DNA of 61,105 bases from an uncultured Ignavibacteria bacterium (GCA_903939735.1 CAJAIA010000024.1:1-61105); one strand, 5' to 3'; shown: positions 9,570 through 19,233, counted from the first letter of the stretch. Program-made: numbers and translations. Notes: generated from the sequence alone by a model not told the origin.

Positions 9570-10426
9570 CAGCGTAGAAGCCATGAGCGTAGTGTAGAAA
9601 TCATATCGACCAATCCAGGCGTAATGCGGTCGATTGGATGTGTCATCCCAAACGTGTGCGTTGTATTGGTGAGAACGCTCAGCTGCGCAGCACATTGTGA
9701 TGCTTCGCGCAGTGCGACGATCTCGGACAGTGGTACCGTGAGATCAGCTTCTGCATGCACGAAATGAAGGTTCTCGCCGCAGTTTCGAGCCGCATCAATC
9801 AGGGAAAGTCGTTCAGCGTGTTGTTCAAGATCGTCGATGTACGACATGTTCATCCGCAGTTGCTGTCCTGTACGTTCATTCGTGAACGTCATGCCACCCT
9901 CGCGCGACCATAGGTCGCGCTGCCGAGGCGTCCAACGCATCCACGTTCCAACAGAGTTAAGCACAACAGTACGAATAGGCTTCGAGGGTTCTGCTTCGAT
10001 GAGTTCTCTGGTGAGGATTTGCGCAATGCCGCCTCCACGTGAGTGACCGATCACGAAGAGTCGTCCATCCCAGCGGTCTTGCACATGCGCAAATGCGATA
10101 TCGGTCGTGAGCGCGGTGAGCATGTCGTGCGCATCATCGACTTCGCGTGAGATCGTGTTTCGTGCAAAGGCATCTGTGTCCTGCACCATCCACGAGGTGC
10201 CCTTCATCCCATTAAGGGAGAAGTCCATCCGGACGGACATTATGCCCATCTGCGATGCGGATTGTGCGATCCATGGCAGAAAACTGTAGTTGCGGAATCC
10301 CTTGAATCCATGGAGGATCAGCAGTAAGGGCACACGCGGTGCATCGCCGTGGGCAGGCGTCACCGTGCAGTACATCGCATCGTTGTGGCGATTTGCAACG
10401 GTGTGCGTTGACTCTGCGATGATCAC
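9569..10426 (-). CDS. Alpha/beta hydrolase family protein
   Basis: This 285-residue protein has the alpha/beta-hydrolase fold. An oxyanion-hole motif (LILHGFKGF, about 36-44) precedes the nucleophile elbow GHSRGG (Ser129), and a late HAEADLTVP supplies the probable acid Asp. A THTFGMTHP segment near the end supplies the His. It resembles dienelactone-hydrolase or peptidase S9-like esterases; the substrate cannot be told. The start is GTG, overlapping the trmD stop as GTGA, and the 3' end overlaps the lipoprotein start, so translation of the four genes is probably coupled. Confidence 0.8.
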   Translation of the reverse strand: MIIAESTHTVANRHNDAMYCTVTPAHGDAPRVPLLLILHGFKGFRNYSFLPWIAQSASQMGIMSVRMDFSLNGMKGTSWMVQDTDAFARNTISREVDDAHDMLTALTTDIAFAHVQDRWDGRLFVIGHSRGGGIAQILTRELIEAEPSKPIRTVVLNSVGTWMRWTPRQRDLWSREGGMTFTNERTGQQLRMNMSYIDDLEQHAERLSLIDAARNCGENLHFVHAEADLTVPLSEIVALREASQCAAQLSVLTNTTHTFGMTHPIDRITPGLVDMISTLRSWLLR

Positions 10427-11127
10427 TCGTCACCATCCTTTATGAGCAGGTCGGGGCGTCGCTGCGTGGTCTTTGCAAGCGACTGTTCCTGACGCCAAGC
10501 GCGAATGTGCGCGTGATTACCGCTCAAGAGAACGTCGGGAACGGGCATCTCACGGAACAATGCTGGCTTGGTGTACATCGGAGCATCAAGTAGTCCGTGC
10601 ATGAATGAATCTTCCAGCACGCTCTCCGCGTCGCTCACAACGCCAGGTATAAGGCGTACGATTGCATCAGTAAGGACACCGGCTGCGATTTCACCGCCCG
10701 TAACAACATAGTCGCCAATGGAAATCTCACGTGTTACCAGTACGTCGCGAATGCGCTGGTCGATCCCCTTGTAATGTCCGCACAGCAAGATCAGGTTTGT
10801 CGAGAGCGACAACGTATTGCATGTTGACTGTGTGAGGACCTCACCATCTGGGCAGAGGTAAATCACCTCATCATAGGTACGTTCGTTCTTCAGCGCCTCA
10901 ATGCATGCAAAGACTGGCTCGCACTGAATGATCATTCCAGCACCACCGCCATACGGCGTGTCGTCGATGTGGCGATAGCGATCGGTTGCGTAGTCATGAA
11001 GATTGTGCAGCACAATGTCGACGTGGCCCTTTTCACACGCACGTCCGACGATCGATGTAGAGATCACCGACGTTAGAACCTGGGGCACGACACACACGAT
11101 ATCAATGCGAAGGCGCGCGTCACTCAT
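10423..11127 (-). CDS. trmD: tRNA (guanine-N1)-methyltransferase
   Basis: TrmD makes m1G37 next to the anticodon of tRNAs reading CNN codons and so prevents frameshifting. The 234-residue product shows the conserved DDTPYGGGAGM (55-65), LCGHYKGIDQR and GDYVVTGGE motifs of the SPOUT trefoil knot. The ATG at 11127 begins MSDARLRIDI and overlaps the rimM stop by 8 bases; the frame extends further upstream only inside rimM. The usual partners rpsP and rplS are absent here. Confidence 0.93.
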   Translation of the reverse strand: MSDARLRIDIVCVVPQVLTSVISTSIVGRACEKGHVDIVLHNLHDYATDRYRHIDDTPYGGGAGMIIQCEPVFACIEALKNERTYDEVIYLCPDGEVLTQSTCNTLSLSTNLILLCGHYKGIDQRIRDVLVTREISIGDYVVTGGEIAAGVLTDAIVRLIPGVVSDAESVLEDSFMHGLLDAPMYTKPALFREMPVPDVLLSGNHAHIRAWRQEQSLAKTTQRRPDLLIKDGDE

Positions 11128-11662
11128 CGGAGTCGTCTCCCGAGGTGCTTGTGATCTCGCGCAAACCCGGCAGGAGCTCAACGGTGATGCATCGCTCTTC
11201 GATGTTGACGTGTTTCACGACATCGGCAATGACGGGCATTGGGATCGTCGACCCATCAGGTGTCGTAACCACCCACACATCATTTGCAGGCATGAGCCAC
11301 ACGTCGGTCACCGTGCCAATGAGCTCGCCATCGCTCGTCACGACCCGGCATCCCTCGATGTCGCCGATGCGATGCCGATCTGAATCATCAACGCCAACAT
11401 CTTCGCTTGCAGCATACACAGCTTGATCAATCAACGAGGCCAAGGCATCTGCTGTCGAGAACTCGACGAGACGGAGCGTCGTGCGATGTGGTGAAGCCGA
11501 AAACTCTGCGACGGTGTACATCGTAGTGAATTCGCGGCTGTAGCCAATGCCAACGCGGGTCCCGGCCACGAGTGGTTGGGGAAGCGATACTGCATCGACG
11601 AGCAGAACCGTTCCATCGAGTCCGTGTGTGCGGGCGATCACGCCGATGTATTCATCCATCAT
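11120..11662 (-). CDS. rimM: 16S rRNA processing protein RimM
   Basis: RimM assists maturation of the 30S head by binding ribosomal protein S19. The product is about 180 residues, beginning MMDEYIGVIARTHGLDG, the characteristic RimM start. It has the N-terminal beta-barrel and a C-terminal PRC-barrel (DIEGCRVVTSDGELIGTVTD and VWVVTTPDG). ATG codons at 11662 and 11659 are both possible; a TTG 15 bases further up is less likely. It is the first gene of the rimM-trmD operon, and its probable promoter sits beside the terminator of the sigma factor gene. Confidence 0.9.
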   Translation of the reverse strand: MMDEYIGVIARTHGLDGTVLLVDAVSLPQPLVAGTRVGIGYSREFTTMYTVAEFSASPHRTTLRLVEFSTADALASLIDQAVYAASEDVGVDDSDRHRIGDIEGCRVVTSDGELIGTVTDVWLMPANDVWVVTTPDGSTIPMPVIADVVKHVNIEERCITVELLPGLREITSTSGDDSDE

Positions 11663-11693
11663 ACGTGTGTTGTTCAAATGAGCTGTCGCGAAT

Positions 11694-11720
11694 AAAAAAG
11701 GGCATGTTGTTCACATGCCC
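11694..11720 (-). terminator. Rho-independent terminator of the primary sigma factor gene
   Basis: Read on the minus strand, GGGCATG pairs with CATGCCC across a 7-base loop and is followed by six T residues. It lies 26 bases after the sigma factor stop codon. Confidence 0.85.
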
Positions 11721-11722
11721 TG

Positions 11723-11730
11723 CAAATCTA
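11723..11730 (-). promoter_or_regulatory. Bacteroidota-type -7 element, probable rimM operon promoter
   Basis: The minus-strand octamer TAGATTTG matches TAnnTTTG. A start 5-7 bases downstream falls inside the stem of the sigma-factor terminator, so transcripts from it would lack the complete hairpin. The same octamer precedes tRNA-Ser in this window. Confidence 0.5.
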
Positions 11731-11745
11731 CGGGATGTTTCGACC

Positions 11746-12609
11746 TTAGCCGAGGTACGTGCGAAGTGTCTTTGAACGTGATGCATGGCGGAGACGACGA
11801 ATCGCCTTTTCCTTGATCTGGCGCACGCGCTCACGTGTAAGGTTGAACTTCTCACCAATTTCCTCCAGCGTCAGCGCTTGCTGATCGTCCAGACCGAAAT
11901 ACAGGCGAATAACTTCAGCTTCGCGCTCGCTCAACGTGTTGAGCACTTGCTGCACTTCCACGCGGAGCGACTCACGCATGAGTTCGCTATCGGGAGGTGG
12001 TTGCTGATCGTTCGGAAGAATGTCGAGGAGACGATTGTCTTCGCCCTGCACGAACGGTGCATCCACCGAAAGGTGGCGTCCAGAAATCTTGATCGTTTCA
12101 GAGATTTCAGCGATCGACATCTCGAGCTGCTCTGCAAGTTCAGCCGCGGTAGGTTCGCGCTCGTACTGTTGCTCGAGCTCGGAGAACTTCTTGCCGATCT
12201 TGTTCAGTGCGCCGACACGGTTGAGGGGAAGACGAACGATGCGCGACTGCTCAGCCAATGCTTGGAGGATCGACTGACGGATCCACCACACAGCATACGA
12301 GATGAACTTGAAACCACGTGTCTCGTCGAAGCGCTTTGCGGCCTTAATCAGACCGAGGTTGCCCTCGTTGATCAAGTCGCCAAGAGAGAGGCCTTGGTTC
12401 TGGTACTGCTTAGCTACCGAAACCACGAAGCGCAGGTTGGCCTTTACGAGGCGTTCGAGGGCCATTGAGCCTTCGAAACCACCACGCTTAATCGCCTGGG
12501 CAAGTACGATTTCGTCGTCACCGGTAAGGAGGTCAACTCGACCAATCTCCTGGAGATACTTGTCGAGCGACTGGCTTTCGCGGTTGGTATACTGTTTGGT
12601 AATCCTCAT
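11746..12609 (-). CDS. rpoD: RNA polymerase primary sigma factor (sigma70 group 1, Bacteroidota type)
   Basis: This 287-residue sigma factor starts [19 protein letters not shown], the N-terminus typical of Bacteroidota housekeeping sigma factors, which lack region 1.1. Region 1.2 is about residues 12-45 and region 2 about 55-125, including [20 protein letters not shown] and [13 protein letters not shown]. Region 3 is about 130-205 and region 4 about 220-285, with the helix-turn-helix [20 protein letters not shown]. It should direct transcription from the TAnnTTTG promoters seen across the window. The open frame extends 24 codons upstream, but family similarity begins at this ATG. Confidence 0.95.
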   Translation of the reverse strand: MRITKQYTNRESQSLDKYLQEIGRVDLLTGDDEIVLAQAIKRGGFEGSMALERLVKANLRFVVSVAKQYQNQGLSLGDLINEGNLGLIKAAKRFDETRGFKFISYAVWWIRQSILQALAEQSRIVRLPLNRVGALNKIGKKFSELEQQYEREPTAAELAEQLEMSIAEISETIKISGRHLSVDAPFVQGEDNRLLDILPNDQQPPPDSELMRESLRVEVQQVLNTLSEREAEVIRLYFGLDDQQALTLEEIGEKFNLTRERVRQIKEKAIRRLRHASRSKTLRTYLG

Positions 12610-12695
12610 CGGCTGACCTCGGGTTGCAAATCGTAGCAGTGAAACGACGAACTCCGTCGCTTCTTCGTGCAGAACGGCCATGGGCCGCGGGGCTG

Positions 12696-12703
12696 CAAAG
12701 TTA
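12696..12703 (-). promoter_or_regulatory. Bacteroidota-type -7 promoter element of rpoD
   Basis: The minus-strand octamer TAACTTTG lies about 87 bases upstream of the rpoD ATG and overlaps the stop codon of the processing protease gene. It suggests that rpoD has its own promoter although it follows the protease gene closely. Confidence 0.5.
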
Positions 12704-14341
12704 ATGATCCGACGGGACTTGGCTGCCTAAAATCGCGTGATAGGACGACGACCCGAGTAGCTCTCTGGCCACGCGCACCACGGGGTCTGCAGCAAGGGCG
12801 CGCTCTTCGCGAGCCTTCGGCGCACCGAACCGGGCTCGGATCTCGCGATCAAGCTGGGCGGTGACTGCGCGCTGGTGCTGTCGGATGGTCTTTTCCAGTT
12901 CGCGCTCGATTGAACGCTCGGCATAGTCGAGACCTTGAAGTGCAGCACCTGACCATCCAGCCGACACTGCTTTGCGGCGGACGTCCGCTAGTTGAGCCAG
13001 GACGGGTGAACGTTTCGCGGGCGGGAGCGAGGCTACGGACTTGACGAAGGTGTCGACGACGGCAGGAGTTACTGCAAACGAGGACGGCAACGAGTCCATT
13101 CGTGCCGTATAGCGTGATGCAAACCGTCCGAAGGCATACTCTGCGTCGAGGTAGGCCAGGGCACTCGGCAACACCGAATCAGTAACGATGGAGTCTGGCG
13201 TAATGCCATGTCGTCCATCAACTGGACGTCCGTTGCGCGTGAGGTATCGTTCGGTTGAGGCGTCGCTTGCACGTTTCCCGTAGTTCACTTTTTGGATGCT
13301 TCTGCCCGACGGCGTGAAGTACCGAGATGTCGTCAACTTCAAGGAGGCCTCGTTCGGTAGCGGCACGACAGTCTGCACAAGACCTTTCCCAAATGACTGC
13401 GTTCCGAGAATAACGCCGCGATCAAGATCCTGAATTGCACCCGCAACGATCTCGGAGGCCGAAGCGCTGCGCTCGTTGATGAGCACGGCCAGCGGATAGG
13501 CGGGCTCAAGCGGATCGTCTTGCGAAACGTACTCGCGTGTTTCGCGCGTACCACGTCCGCGTGTTGTCACGATCACGCTTCCGCGGGGCACGAAGACCTC
13601 TGCAACGTCCACAGCGGCGTCAAGCAAGCCCCCTGGATTGTCGCGTAAATCAAGAACGACACCCTTGAGCTTCTGGTTCTGTGCCATACTGGTGATGGCA
13701 TCACGCACGGCATTGCCAGATCCGCGGCCGAACCGCACGAGGCGCACATAGGCGATGCCACCGGGCAGCAGTTGCGAATGGCCAACGAGTTCAAGGGGCA
13801 AGGACGCACGAGGAATAGAGCGAACAATCGTGTCGCGCATGCCTGGACGGGTAAATCGCAAGGTAGCCGTGCTTCCGGGTAATCCTCGAGAAAACGGACG
13901 CAGCTCGGACGGAGCGAGCGTGTCGGTGCGGTCGCCATCGACCGCTACAAGGTGGTCGCCAACGCGCACACCTGCGGCATAGGCAGGTCCATCGGCACGT
14001 ACCTCGAGAATCGTCAGCAAGCTGTCGCGAACTCCAACCGTAAAGCCGAAGCCGACATACGATCCACCAGTGAGAACATCGATGTCTTCCGATTCGTCGC
14101 CGCGCATGTACGTGCTGTACGGATCGAGACTCTTCAGCATCGCATCGATGCCAACCTCGACCAGATCCTCCGGAGCGAGCGTATCAACGTAGGTTGATGT
14201 CACCTCACGAAAGACCGATCCAAACGCTTCAATCGATCGCGCCAGTCGTGCATATGAGCCCCCGTCCTCAACAGCACTCGTTCCGGAGGAGAGTGTGATG
14301 AGTGCAATCAGGGCAGGAATGATAAGGTGACGGGTGTTCAC
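12701..14341 (-). CDS. S41 family C-terminal processing protease
   Basis: This 546-residue periplasmic protease has a signal peptide (about 1-23), a PDZ domain (about 90-165, with [10 protein letters not shown] and [15 protein letters not shown]) and the S41 catalytic core. The nucleophile is Ser294 in [10 protein letters not shown] and the general base Lys319 in GTQSFGKG; their 25-residue spacing is that of Prc/CtpA. The product is longer than classical CtpA because of a helical C-terminal extension rich in Arg and Ala. Family members trim or degrade envelope proteins. The GTG start overlaps the glycyl-tRNA synthetase stop as GTGA, so the two are co-transcribed. Confidence 0.9.
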   Translation of the reverse strand: MNTRHLIIPALIALITLSSGTSAVEDGGSYARLARSIEAFGSVFREVTSTYVDTLAPEDLVEVGIDAMLKSLDPYSTYMRGDESEDIDVLTGGSYVGFGFTVGVRDSLLTILEVRADGPAYAAGVRVGDHLVAVDGDRTDTLAPSELRPFSRGLPGSTATLRFTRPGMRDTIVRSIPRASLPLELVGHSQLLPGGIAYVRLVRFGRGSGNAVRDAITSMAQNQKLKGVVLDLRDNPGGLLDAAVDVAEVFVPRGSVIVTTRGRGTRETREYVSQDDPLEPAYPLAVLINERSASASEIVAGAIQDLDRGVILGTQSFGKGLVQTVVPLPNEASLKLTTSRYFTPSGRSIQKVNYGKRASDASTERYLTRNGRPVDGRHGITPDSIVTDSVLPSALAYLDAEYAFGRFASRYTARMDSLPSSFAVTPAVVDTFVKSVASLPPAKRSPVLAQLADVRRKAVSAGWSGAALQGLDYAERSIERELEKTIRQHQRAVTAQLDREIRARFGAPKAREERALAADPVVRVARELLGSSSYHAILGSQVPSDH

Positions 14342-15771
14342 GCTTCGAGTCGACGTCGTATCTCGCCAGATAGTGCGTCGGTGTGGACGCGAATTTGCTG
14401 CATGGTGTCGCGATCGCGGAGCGTTACGGTAGAGTCGCTGAGCGTCTCGCCGTCGATTGTGATGCAGAACGGCGTGCCGACTTCATCTTGGCGACGGTAG
14501 CGGCGTCCGATTGCTCCGCTCGTGTCGTAATCAACACGGAAGGACCGCTGAAGATTCTGCATGATAGCCTGAGCCGCTTCCGGCATGCCGTCCTTGTTTA
14601 CCAACGGCAGGACTGCCGCCGTAACAGGTGCAAGTGATGGCGCAAAGCGCATAACGGCACGTGTTTCCGAACCGCCGTCGCCAGTAGGGACTTCTTCTTC
14701 GGCGTATGCGTCGCATAGAACGGCCATGAACGTACGTGTGGCACCGACAGCTGTTTCGATCACGTATGGCGTATAGCGATCCTTTGTGACGGTGTCGACG
14801 TACTCGAGCTTCTTGCCGGAAAACTCCTGGTGACGCGCCAAGTCGAAATCGGTGCGTGAGTGAATGCCTTCAACTTCGCCCCAGCCGAACGGGAACAAGT
14901 ACTCGATGTCTTCTGCGGCCGCAGCATAGTGTGCAAGCTTCTCATGCGGCTTGCGATGAAGGTGATCGGCCTTGATTCCGAGATTGTTTACGAACCAGTC
15001 CCAGCGCGCCTGACGCCAGTAGTCGAACCACTCGCCCTCGGATCCCGGCTTGACGAAGAACTGCATCTCCATCTGCTCGAACTCACGTGTGCGGAAGAGG
15101 AAGTTCTTGGTGTTGATCTCGTTGCGGAAGCTCTTGCCGATCTGCGCGATGCCAAACGGTGGCTTCATCCGCGCAGCGTCCATCACGTTCTTGAAGTTGA
15201 CGAAGATGCCTTGCGCTGTTTCTGGTCGGAGATACACAACGTTTGCTGCGTCTGCTACCGGACCCACATGCGTTTCAAACATCAGATTGAAGTTGCGTAC
15301 CTCGGTCCAGTCAGTTGTGCCCGAGACCGGATCAGGGATCGCGTTGTCGACAATAATGCGGTGGAGGTCGTCGTTATTCTGCGCCGCAGCGAGTTGCGAC
15401 TCCACACGTTCAGCATCGGCAGTCTTGTTCTTTGCGCGCAGGCGATGGATGTACTCTTCGATCAGGTTGTCTGCACGATGCCGCGACTTCGACGTCTTGT
15501 TGTCGATCATCGGATCGGAGAATTGCTGGAGGTGGCCTGAGGCTTCCCATACCCGAGGATGCATCAAGATCGACGAGTCGATGCCGACGATGTCGGTGCG
15601 ATAGGTCATCGCCTTCCACCACGAGTCCTTGATGTTGCGCAGTAGCTCTACGCCGAGCGGACCAAAGTCCCAGCAACCATTGAGGCCGCCGTAGATCTCG
15701 GAGGATTGGTAGACAAAGCCCTTGCGCTTGGACAGGGACAGAATTGCGTCGAGAGTAGTAGAAGATGCCAT
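14338..15771 (-). CDS. glyS: Glycine--tRNA ligase, single-chain (alpha2) type
   Basis: This class II aminoacyl-tRNA synthetase of 477 residues charges tRNA-Gly. The start MASSTTLDAILSLSKRKGF, the FVYQSSEIYGG and WDFGPLG motifs, class II motif 2 (FRNEINTKNFLFRTREFEQ), ETAVGATRTF and the C-terminal anticodon-binding domain identify the eukaryote/archaea-like homodimeric form rather than the alpha2beta2 GlyQ/GlyS form. The open frame begins 16 codons earlier, but this ATG matches the family start. A TATCTTTG promoter element lies about 30 bases upstream. Confidence 0.94.
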   Translation of the reverse strand: MASSTTLDAILSLSKRKGFVYQSSEIYGGLNGCWDFGPLGVELLRNIKDSWWKAMTYRTDIVGIDSSILMHPRVWEASGHLQQFSDPMIDNKTSKSRHRADNLIEEYIHRLRAKNKTADAERVESQLAAAQNNDDLHRIIVDNAIPDPVSGTTDWTEVRNFNLMFETHVGPVADAANVVYLRPETAQGIFVNFKNVMDAARMKPPFGIAQIGKSFRNEINTKNFLFRTREFEQMEMQFFVKPGSEGEWFDYWRQARWDWFVNNLGIKADHLHRKPHEKLAHYAAAAEDIEYLFPFGWGEVEGIHSRTDFDLARHQEFSGKKLEYVDTVTKDRYTPYVIETAVGATRTFMAVLCDAYAEEEVPTGDGGSETRAVMRFAPSLAPVTAAVLPLVNKDGMPEAAQAIMQNLQRSFRVDYDTSGAIGRRYRRQDEVGTPFCITIDGETLSDSTVTLRDRDTMQQIRVHTDALSGEIRRRLEA

Positions 15772-15800
15772 GGAGAGGGAAGTATGACGAATAAGTTGGC

Positions 15801-15808
15801 CAAAGATA
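15801..15808 (-). promoter_or_regulatory. Bacteroidota-type -7 promoter element of glyS
   Basis: The minus-strand octamer TATCTTTG lies about 30 bases upstream of the glycyl-tRNA synthetase ATG, in the divergent gap with dsbD. Confidence 0.5.
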
Positions 15809-15878
15809 CGAACGCCCATAGTTGCGTAAGTTTATGGCCTGTATGGTGATGACAGCAATCTCTCAAAGGCCCCGAAGC

Positions 15879-17897
15879 ATGATGCATGCGCAACGTTTCG
15901 TAGGAAGCATCCTCGCCCTCGTACTGACCCTTACCACCGTAGTGGCGCAGATGCCATCGGGCAAGGACAAAGTGACTATCGCACCGATCCCGGCTATGCA
16001 GGGGGCTGCGGGCGATACCGTCCAAGTGAAGATCTCGATGAAGATCGCCAAGCATTGGCACTCCTACGGATTCACGAAGACGGTTGGTCCAGATGGGCTG
16101 GGTCCGGACTACACAGTACTGACCGTTGCTCCTGCGTCCGTGGCAAAGCTTGCAGGCAAGCCGAAGGTGCTCAAGGGTTCGCACAAGAAGTACGACGAGT
16201 CGTGGCAGGTAACCACCGAAGAACTTGAAGGAACCGTCGAAGTCCAAGCGGCCATTGTCCTTGATCGTGCGCTTCCGGTGGGCAAGACAGCCCTCAAGCT
16301 CACCTTCGGGATGCAGATGTGCGACACCACGTCATGTTTGCCATTTGAAGACTTCGATCCGATCACGGTCCCGGTAACAATCACGGACGTCTACAAGGGG
16401 CCAGCAGACGAAGCGGTTGCTCCAGCCACAACACAGACGAGTGTCGATTCACAGAGTGCCCCAGTCGCCCCAGCGGTCGTTGGTGATCAGACTATTGAAA
16501 CAGAAAAGTCAAAGGGACTCTGGAGCTTCTTCTTGTATGCGATGGGTGTTGGCTTCCTTGCCCTGCTCACACCATGCGTCTTCCCAATGATTCCGATCAC
16601 GGTATCGTTCTTTACGAAGCGACACGAGAAGAGCAAGGGTAAGGGGCTTCAAGAAAGCCTTCTGTTCGGACTCGGCATTATCTCGACGTTTACTGCCGTG
16701 GGTATCATTGCTTCGGTCATCTTCGGCGGAACTGCAGTGCAAGACCTTGCTGCAAATCCTTGGCTGAATCTTGGTATCGGTGCGCTGTTCATGGCGCTCG
16801 CGTTTAATCTCTTCGGCGCATTTGAAATTCAAGTGCCTGTGTCGATTATGAATGCGCTGAACAAAAAGTCGCAAGGCGATGGTAAGGTCGCGATTCTCTT
16901 GATGGGGCTTACCTTCTCGCTGACATCGTTCACCTGCACGGTGCCATTCGTTGGTACGCTGCTGCTGAGTGCTTCTGGTGGAGACTATCTCTACCCAGCT
17001 GTAGGTACGCTTGGCTTCGCAACAGCATTCGCGTTGCCATTCGTTGGCCTGTCGATGTTCCCGTCGCTGCTCGTGCGACTACCGCGTGCCGGTGGTTGGA
17101 TGAACAATCTCAAGGTTGTCATGGGCTTCCTTGAGATCGCAGCAGCTATCAAGTTCTTCTCGACAGCAGAGTTCATCTTCGGACTCGGACTTCTTCCACG
17201 TGAAGTGTTCCTTGCGGTGTGGGCTGGCGTGTGCTTGCTCATCATGCTCTATCTGCTCGGTACGTTCAAGATGAAGCTTGATTCGCCCCTTGACAGCGTG
17301 AGCGGTATTCGTGCGCTATTCGCGGTGATTTTTGCGACACTCGCATTCTGGTTTGTAGGGGGCATGCTCGGCAAGCCACTCGCATCCGATCTCGAAGCGT
17401 TGCTACCGCCCGAGAACTATCACGAGCTTCTCCTCGAAATGAATACCGGAGTGGTAGCGCCACCAACGTCATCAACGAGTGGTAGTGCAGCAGAAGGCGC
17501 TGCAGTTGCACAAGCAGGAACGTCCGTTCATGACGGACTCGTATGGTATTCGAATCTCGATGAAGCAAAGCGTGTTGCTGCGCGCGAGAACAAGCCAATC
17601 TTTATCGACTTTACGGGCTTCTCGTGCGTGAACTGTCGGAAGATGGAAAAGGCAGTGTTCCCGCAGTTGATGGTCGTCGAGACATTCAAGAAGTTTGTGC
17701 TCGTCCAGCTGTACACCGATCGGAAGTCGGAGCCATACATCTCGAATCAGAACTTGCTCAAGTCGTACGGTACGGTGGCAAACCCGCTCTATGTGCTTCT
17801 GCGACCTGATGGAAGCTACGTTGCGCAGTCGGGCTATCAGCTCGCATTCACATCGAATCCGCAGACGTTTGTTGAGTTTCTCTCCAAGGCGTTGTGA
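15879..17897 (+). CDS. dsbD: Thiol:disulfide interchange protein DsbD
   Basis: DsbD carries electrons from cytoplasmic thioredoxin across the inner membrane to periplasmic partners. The roughly 672-residue product has a signal peptide ending VVAQ and an N-terminal DsbD domain with its Cys pair (MCDTTSC). Eight or so membrane segments follow, carrying the two transport cysteines (LLTPCVFPMIPI and SFTCTVPFVG). A C-terminal thioredoxin domain has the active site SCVNCRK. ATG 15879 or 15882 best places the signal peptide; the frame is open to a TTG at 15822. The stop overlaps the GNAT gene start. Confidence 0.92.
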   Translation: MMHAQRFVGSILALVLTLTTVVAQMPSGKDKVTIAPIPAMQGAAGDTVQVKISMKIAKHWHSYGFTKTVGPDGLGPDYTVLTVAPASVAKLAGKPKVLKGSHKKYDESWQVTTEELEGTVEVQAAIVLDRALPVGKTALKLTFGMQMCDTTSCLPFEDFDPITVPVTITDVYKGPADEAVAPATTQTSVDSQSAPVAPAVVGDQTIETEKSKGLWSFFLYAMGVGFLALLTPCVFPMIPITVSFFTKRHEKSKGKGLQESLLFGLGIISTFTAVGIIASVIFGGTAVQDLAANPWLNLGIGALFMALAFNLFGAFEIQVPVSIMNALNKKSQGDGKVAILLMGLTFSLTSFTCTVPFVGTLLLSASGGDYLYPAVGTLGFATAFALPFVGLSMFPSLLVRLPRAGGWMNNLKVVMGFLEIAAAIKFFSTAEFIFGLGLLPREVFLAVWAGVCLLIMLYLLGTFKMKLDSPLDSVSGIRALFAVIFATLAFWFVGGMLGKPLASDLEALLPPENYHELLLEMNTGVVAPPTSSTSGSAAEGAAVAQAGTSVHDGLVWYSNLDEAKRVAARENKPIFIDFTGFSCVNCRKMEKAVFPQLMVVETFKKFVLVQLYTDRKSEPYISNQNLLKSYGTVANPLYVLLRPDGSYVAQSGYQLAFTSNPQTFVEFLSKAL

Positions 17898-17899
17898 TC

Positions 17900-18358
17900 A
17901 TGCGTGTCGTGTCACTCACGCCAGAGCGATTCGATGACTTTATCGCGTTGGTCTGTGCACTGGCCGATTACGAAAAACTGGACCGACCGTCTGCAGACGC
18001 AATCGAGAGGTTGCGTGGAGATGCGTTCAGTGAACATCCACGGTATTGGGCGTTCCTCGCGTTGAGTGATACCGAGGAAGCTATCGGATACGCGATTTGT
18101 CTCGAGACGTATTCTTCGTTCCTGGCAAAGCCAACGATGTACCTCGAGGACATCTTTGTGCGTGAAGACGCACGCACATTTGGTGCTGGATCAGCTCTGT
18201 TTTCAACAGTTGTCGAACTCGGTCGCTCGCGAGGTTGCGGACGTGTCGATTGGCAGGTGCTTGACTGGAATACGTTGGCACGCGACTTCTATCGGGCACG
18301 CGGTGCAGAGGAGATGTCGGAGTGGATGCTCTATCGCATCACGCTTGAGGGTCAATAA
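17900..18358 (+). CDS. GNAT family N-acetyltransferase (diamine acetyltransferase-like)
   Basis: The 152-residue product has the GNAT fold. The opening (RFDDFIALVCALADYEKL) and the LEDIFVREDARTFGAGSALFS acetyl-CoA-binding motif (R/Q-x-x-G-x-G/A type, slightly degenerate), followed by WQVLDWNTLARDFYRARGA, resemble the spermidine/diamine N-acetyltransferase group; the substrate is not proven. ATG 17900 is chosen; a GTG at 17894 overlapping the dsbD stop is an alternative. The 3' end overlaps the convergent panC gene by 20 bases. Confidence 0.8.
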   Translation: MRVVSLTPERFDDFIALVCALADYEKLDRPSADAIERLRGDAFSEHPRYWAFLALSDTEEAIGYAICLETYSSFLAKPTMYLEDIFVREDARTFGAGSALFSTVVELGRSRGCGRVDWQVLDWNTLARDFYRARGAEEMSEWMLYRITLEGQ

Positions 18359-19229
18359 CAACGTTGTCGATCAAACGAGTTGATCCCAACCGAGCCGCAA
18401 TGAGCAAGACAATCGATTGGCCCTGAGCGTAATGGTCAGCGTGCTGAAGCGTTGTCGCATCAACAGCAGTTGCGTACTCGACATCGAGCCGGGGTACCGT
18501 TGCGAGTTCCTCGCGCATGAGGCTCTCAAGCGCGTCTGATGCTCGCTCGCCATTGCGGAATGCGTTTTGTGCCCGCAGTAACGCACGATAGATTACCGGC
18601 GCATCGGAGCGATCTTCGGTCGACAGGTATACGTTGCGCGAGCTGCGCGCTAATCCGTCGGCGTCGCGCTGTGTTGCGAGTACGGTGATCTTGACGCGAT
18701 GCACAACATCCAGTGGGGAAGTCTCCACGAGCTTTCGAACAACAAGCGTTTGCTGGTAGTCTTTCTGTCCGAAGAAAGCTTCGTCGGGCAGCATTGCCTC
18801 GAAGAGTCGGGATACAACTGTTGCGACGCCGTCGAAGTGCGTCGGACGTTGTGCGCCTTCGAGCATCTCGGTGACGCCATCGATGTGAATCGTGCTGCGA
18901 GCACCGGATGGGTACATCTCTTCAACGGAAGGGAAAAAGATTGCCGTGCCACCTGCTTCGGCGACAATCGCTTGGTCGCGTTCGAAGTCGCGCGGGTAGC
19001 GTTCGAAGTCTTCTGAAGGACCGAACTGCGTTGGATTAACGAAGATTGATACGACCACAACCTTGTGATGTTGGGCCGCTTCGCGCATGAGCGATGCATG
19101 CCCATCATGCAAGTACCCCATGGTTGGTACGCAGCCAACGGTATCTCCTCGCTCACGTGCCGTGGCAAGGTAGTCGTGGAGTTCTTCAATGGTGCGGAAC
19201 ACCATGACGTCACGCTCTTGAGTCTTCAT
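18339..19229 (-). CDS. panC: Pantothenate synthetase
   Basis: PanC condenses pantoate and beta-alanine with ATP to make pantothenate. The 296-residue product has PTMGYLHDGHASL (the HIGH-like nucleotide motif), the FVNPTQFGPSEDFERYPR segment, FFGQKDYQQ and the late LARSSRNVYLS (KMSKS-equivalent region). ATG 19229 is preferred because a TATCTTCG promoter element ends exactly four bases before it, which suggests a leaderless mRNA; ATG 19205 is the alternative. Confidence 0.94.
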   Translation of the reverse strand: MKTQERDVMVFRTIEELHDYLATARERGDTVGCVPTMGYLHDGHASLMREAAQHHKVVVVSIFVNPTQFGPSEDFERYPRDFERDQAIVAEAGGTAIFFPSVEEMYPSGARSTIHIDGVTEMLEGAQRPTHFDGVATVVSRLFEAMLPDEAFFGQKDYQQTLVVRKLVETSPLDVVHRVKITVLATQRDADGLARSSRNVYLSTEDRSDAPVIYRALLRAQNAFRNGERASDALESLMREELATVPRLDVEYATAVDATTLQHADHYAQGQSIVLLIAARLGSTRLIDNVVIDPQA

Positions 19230-19233
19230 ACGA

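Noticed and set aside
12667-12864. Short plus-strand ORF in the rpoD/protease junction
   Set aside because: It overlaps the protease 3' end and the rpoD promoter region antisense, has no start signal and no similarity.
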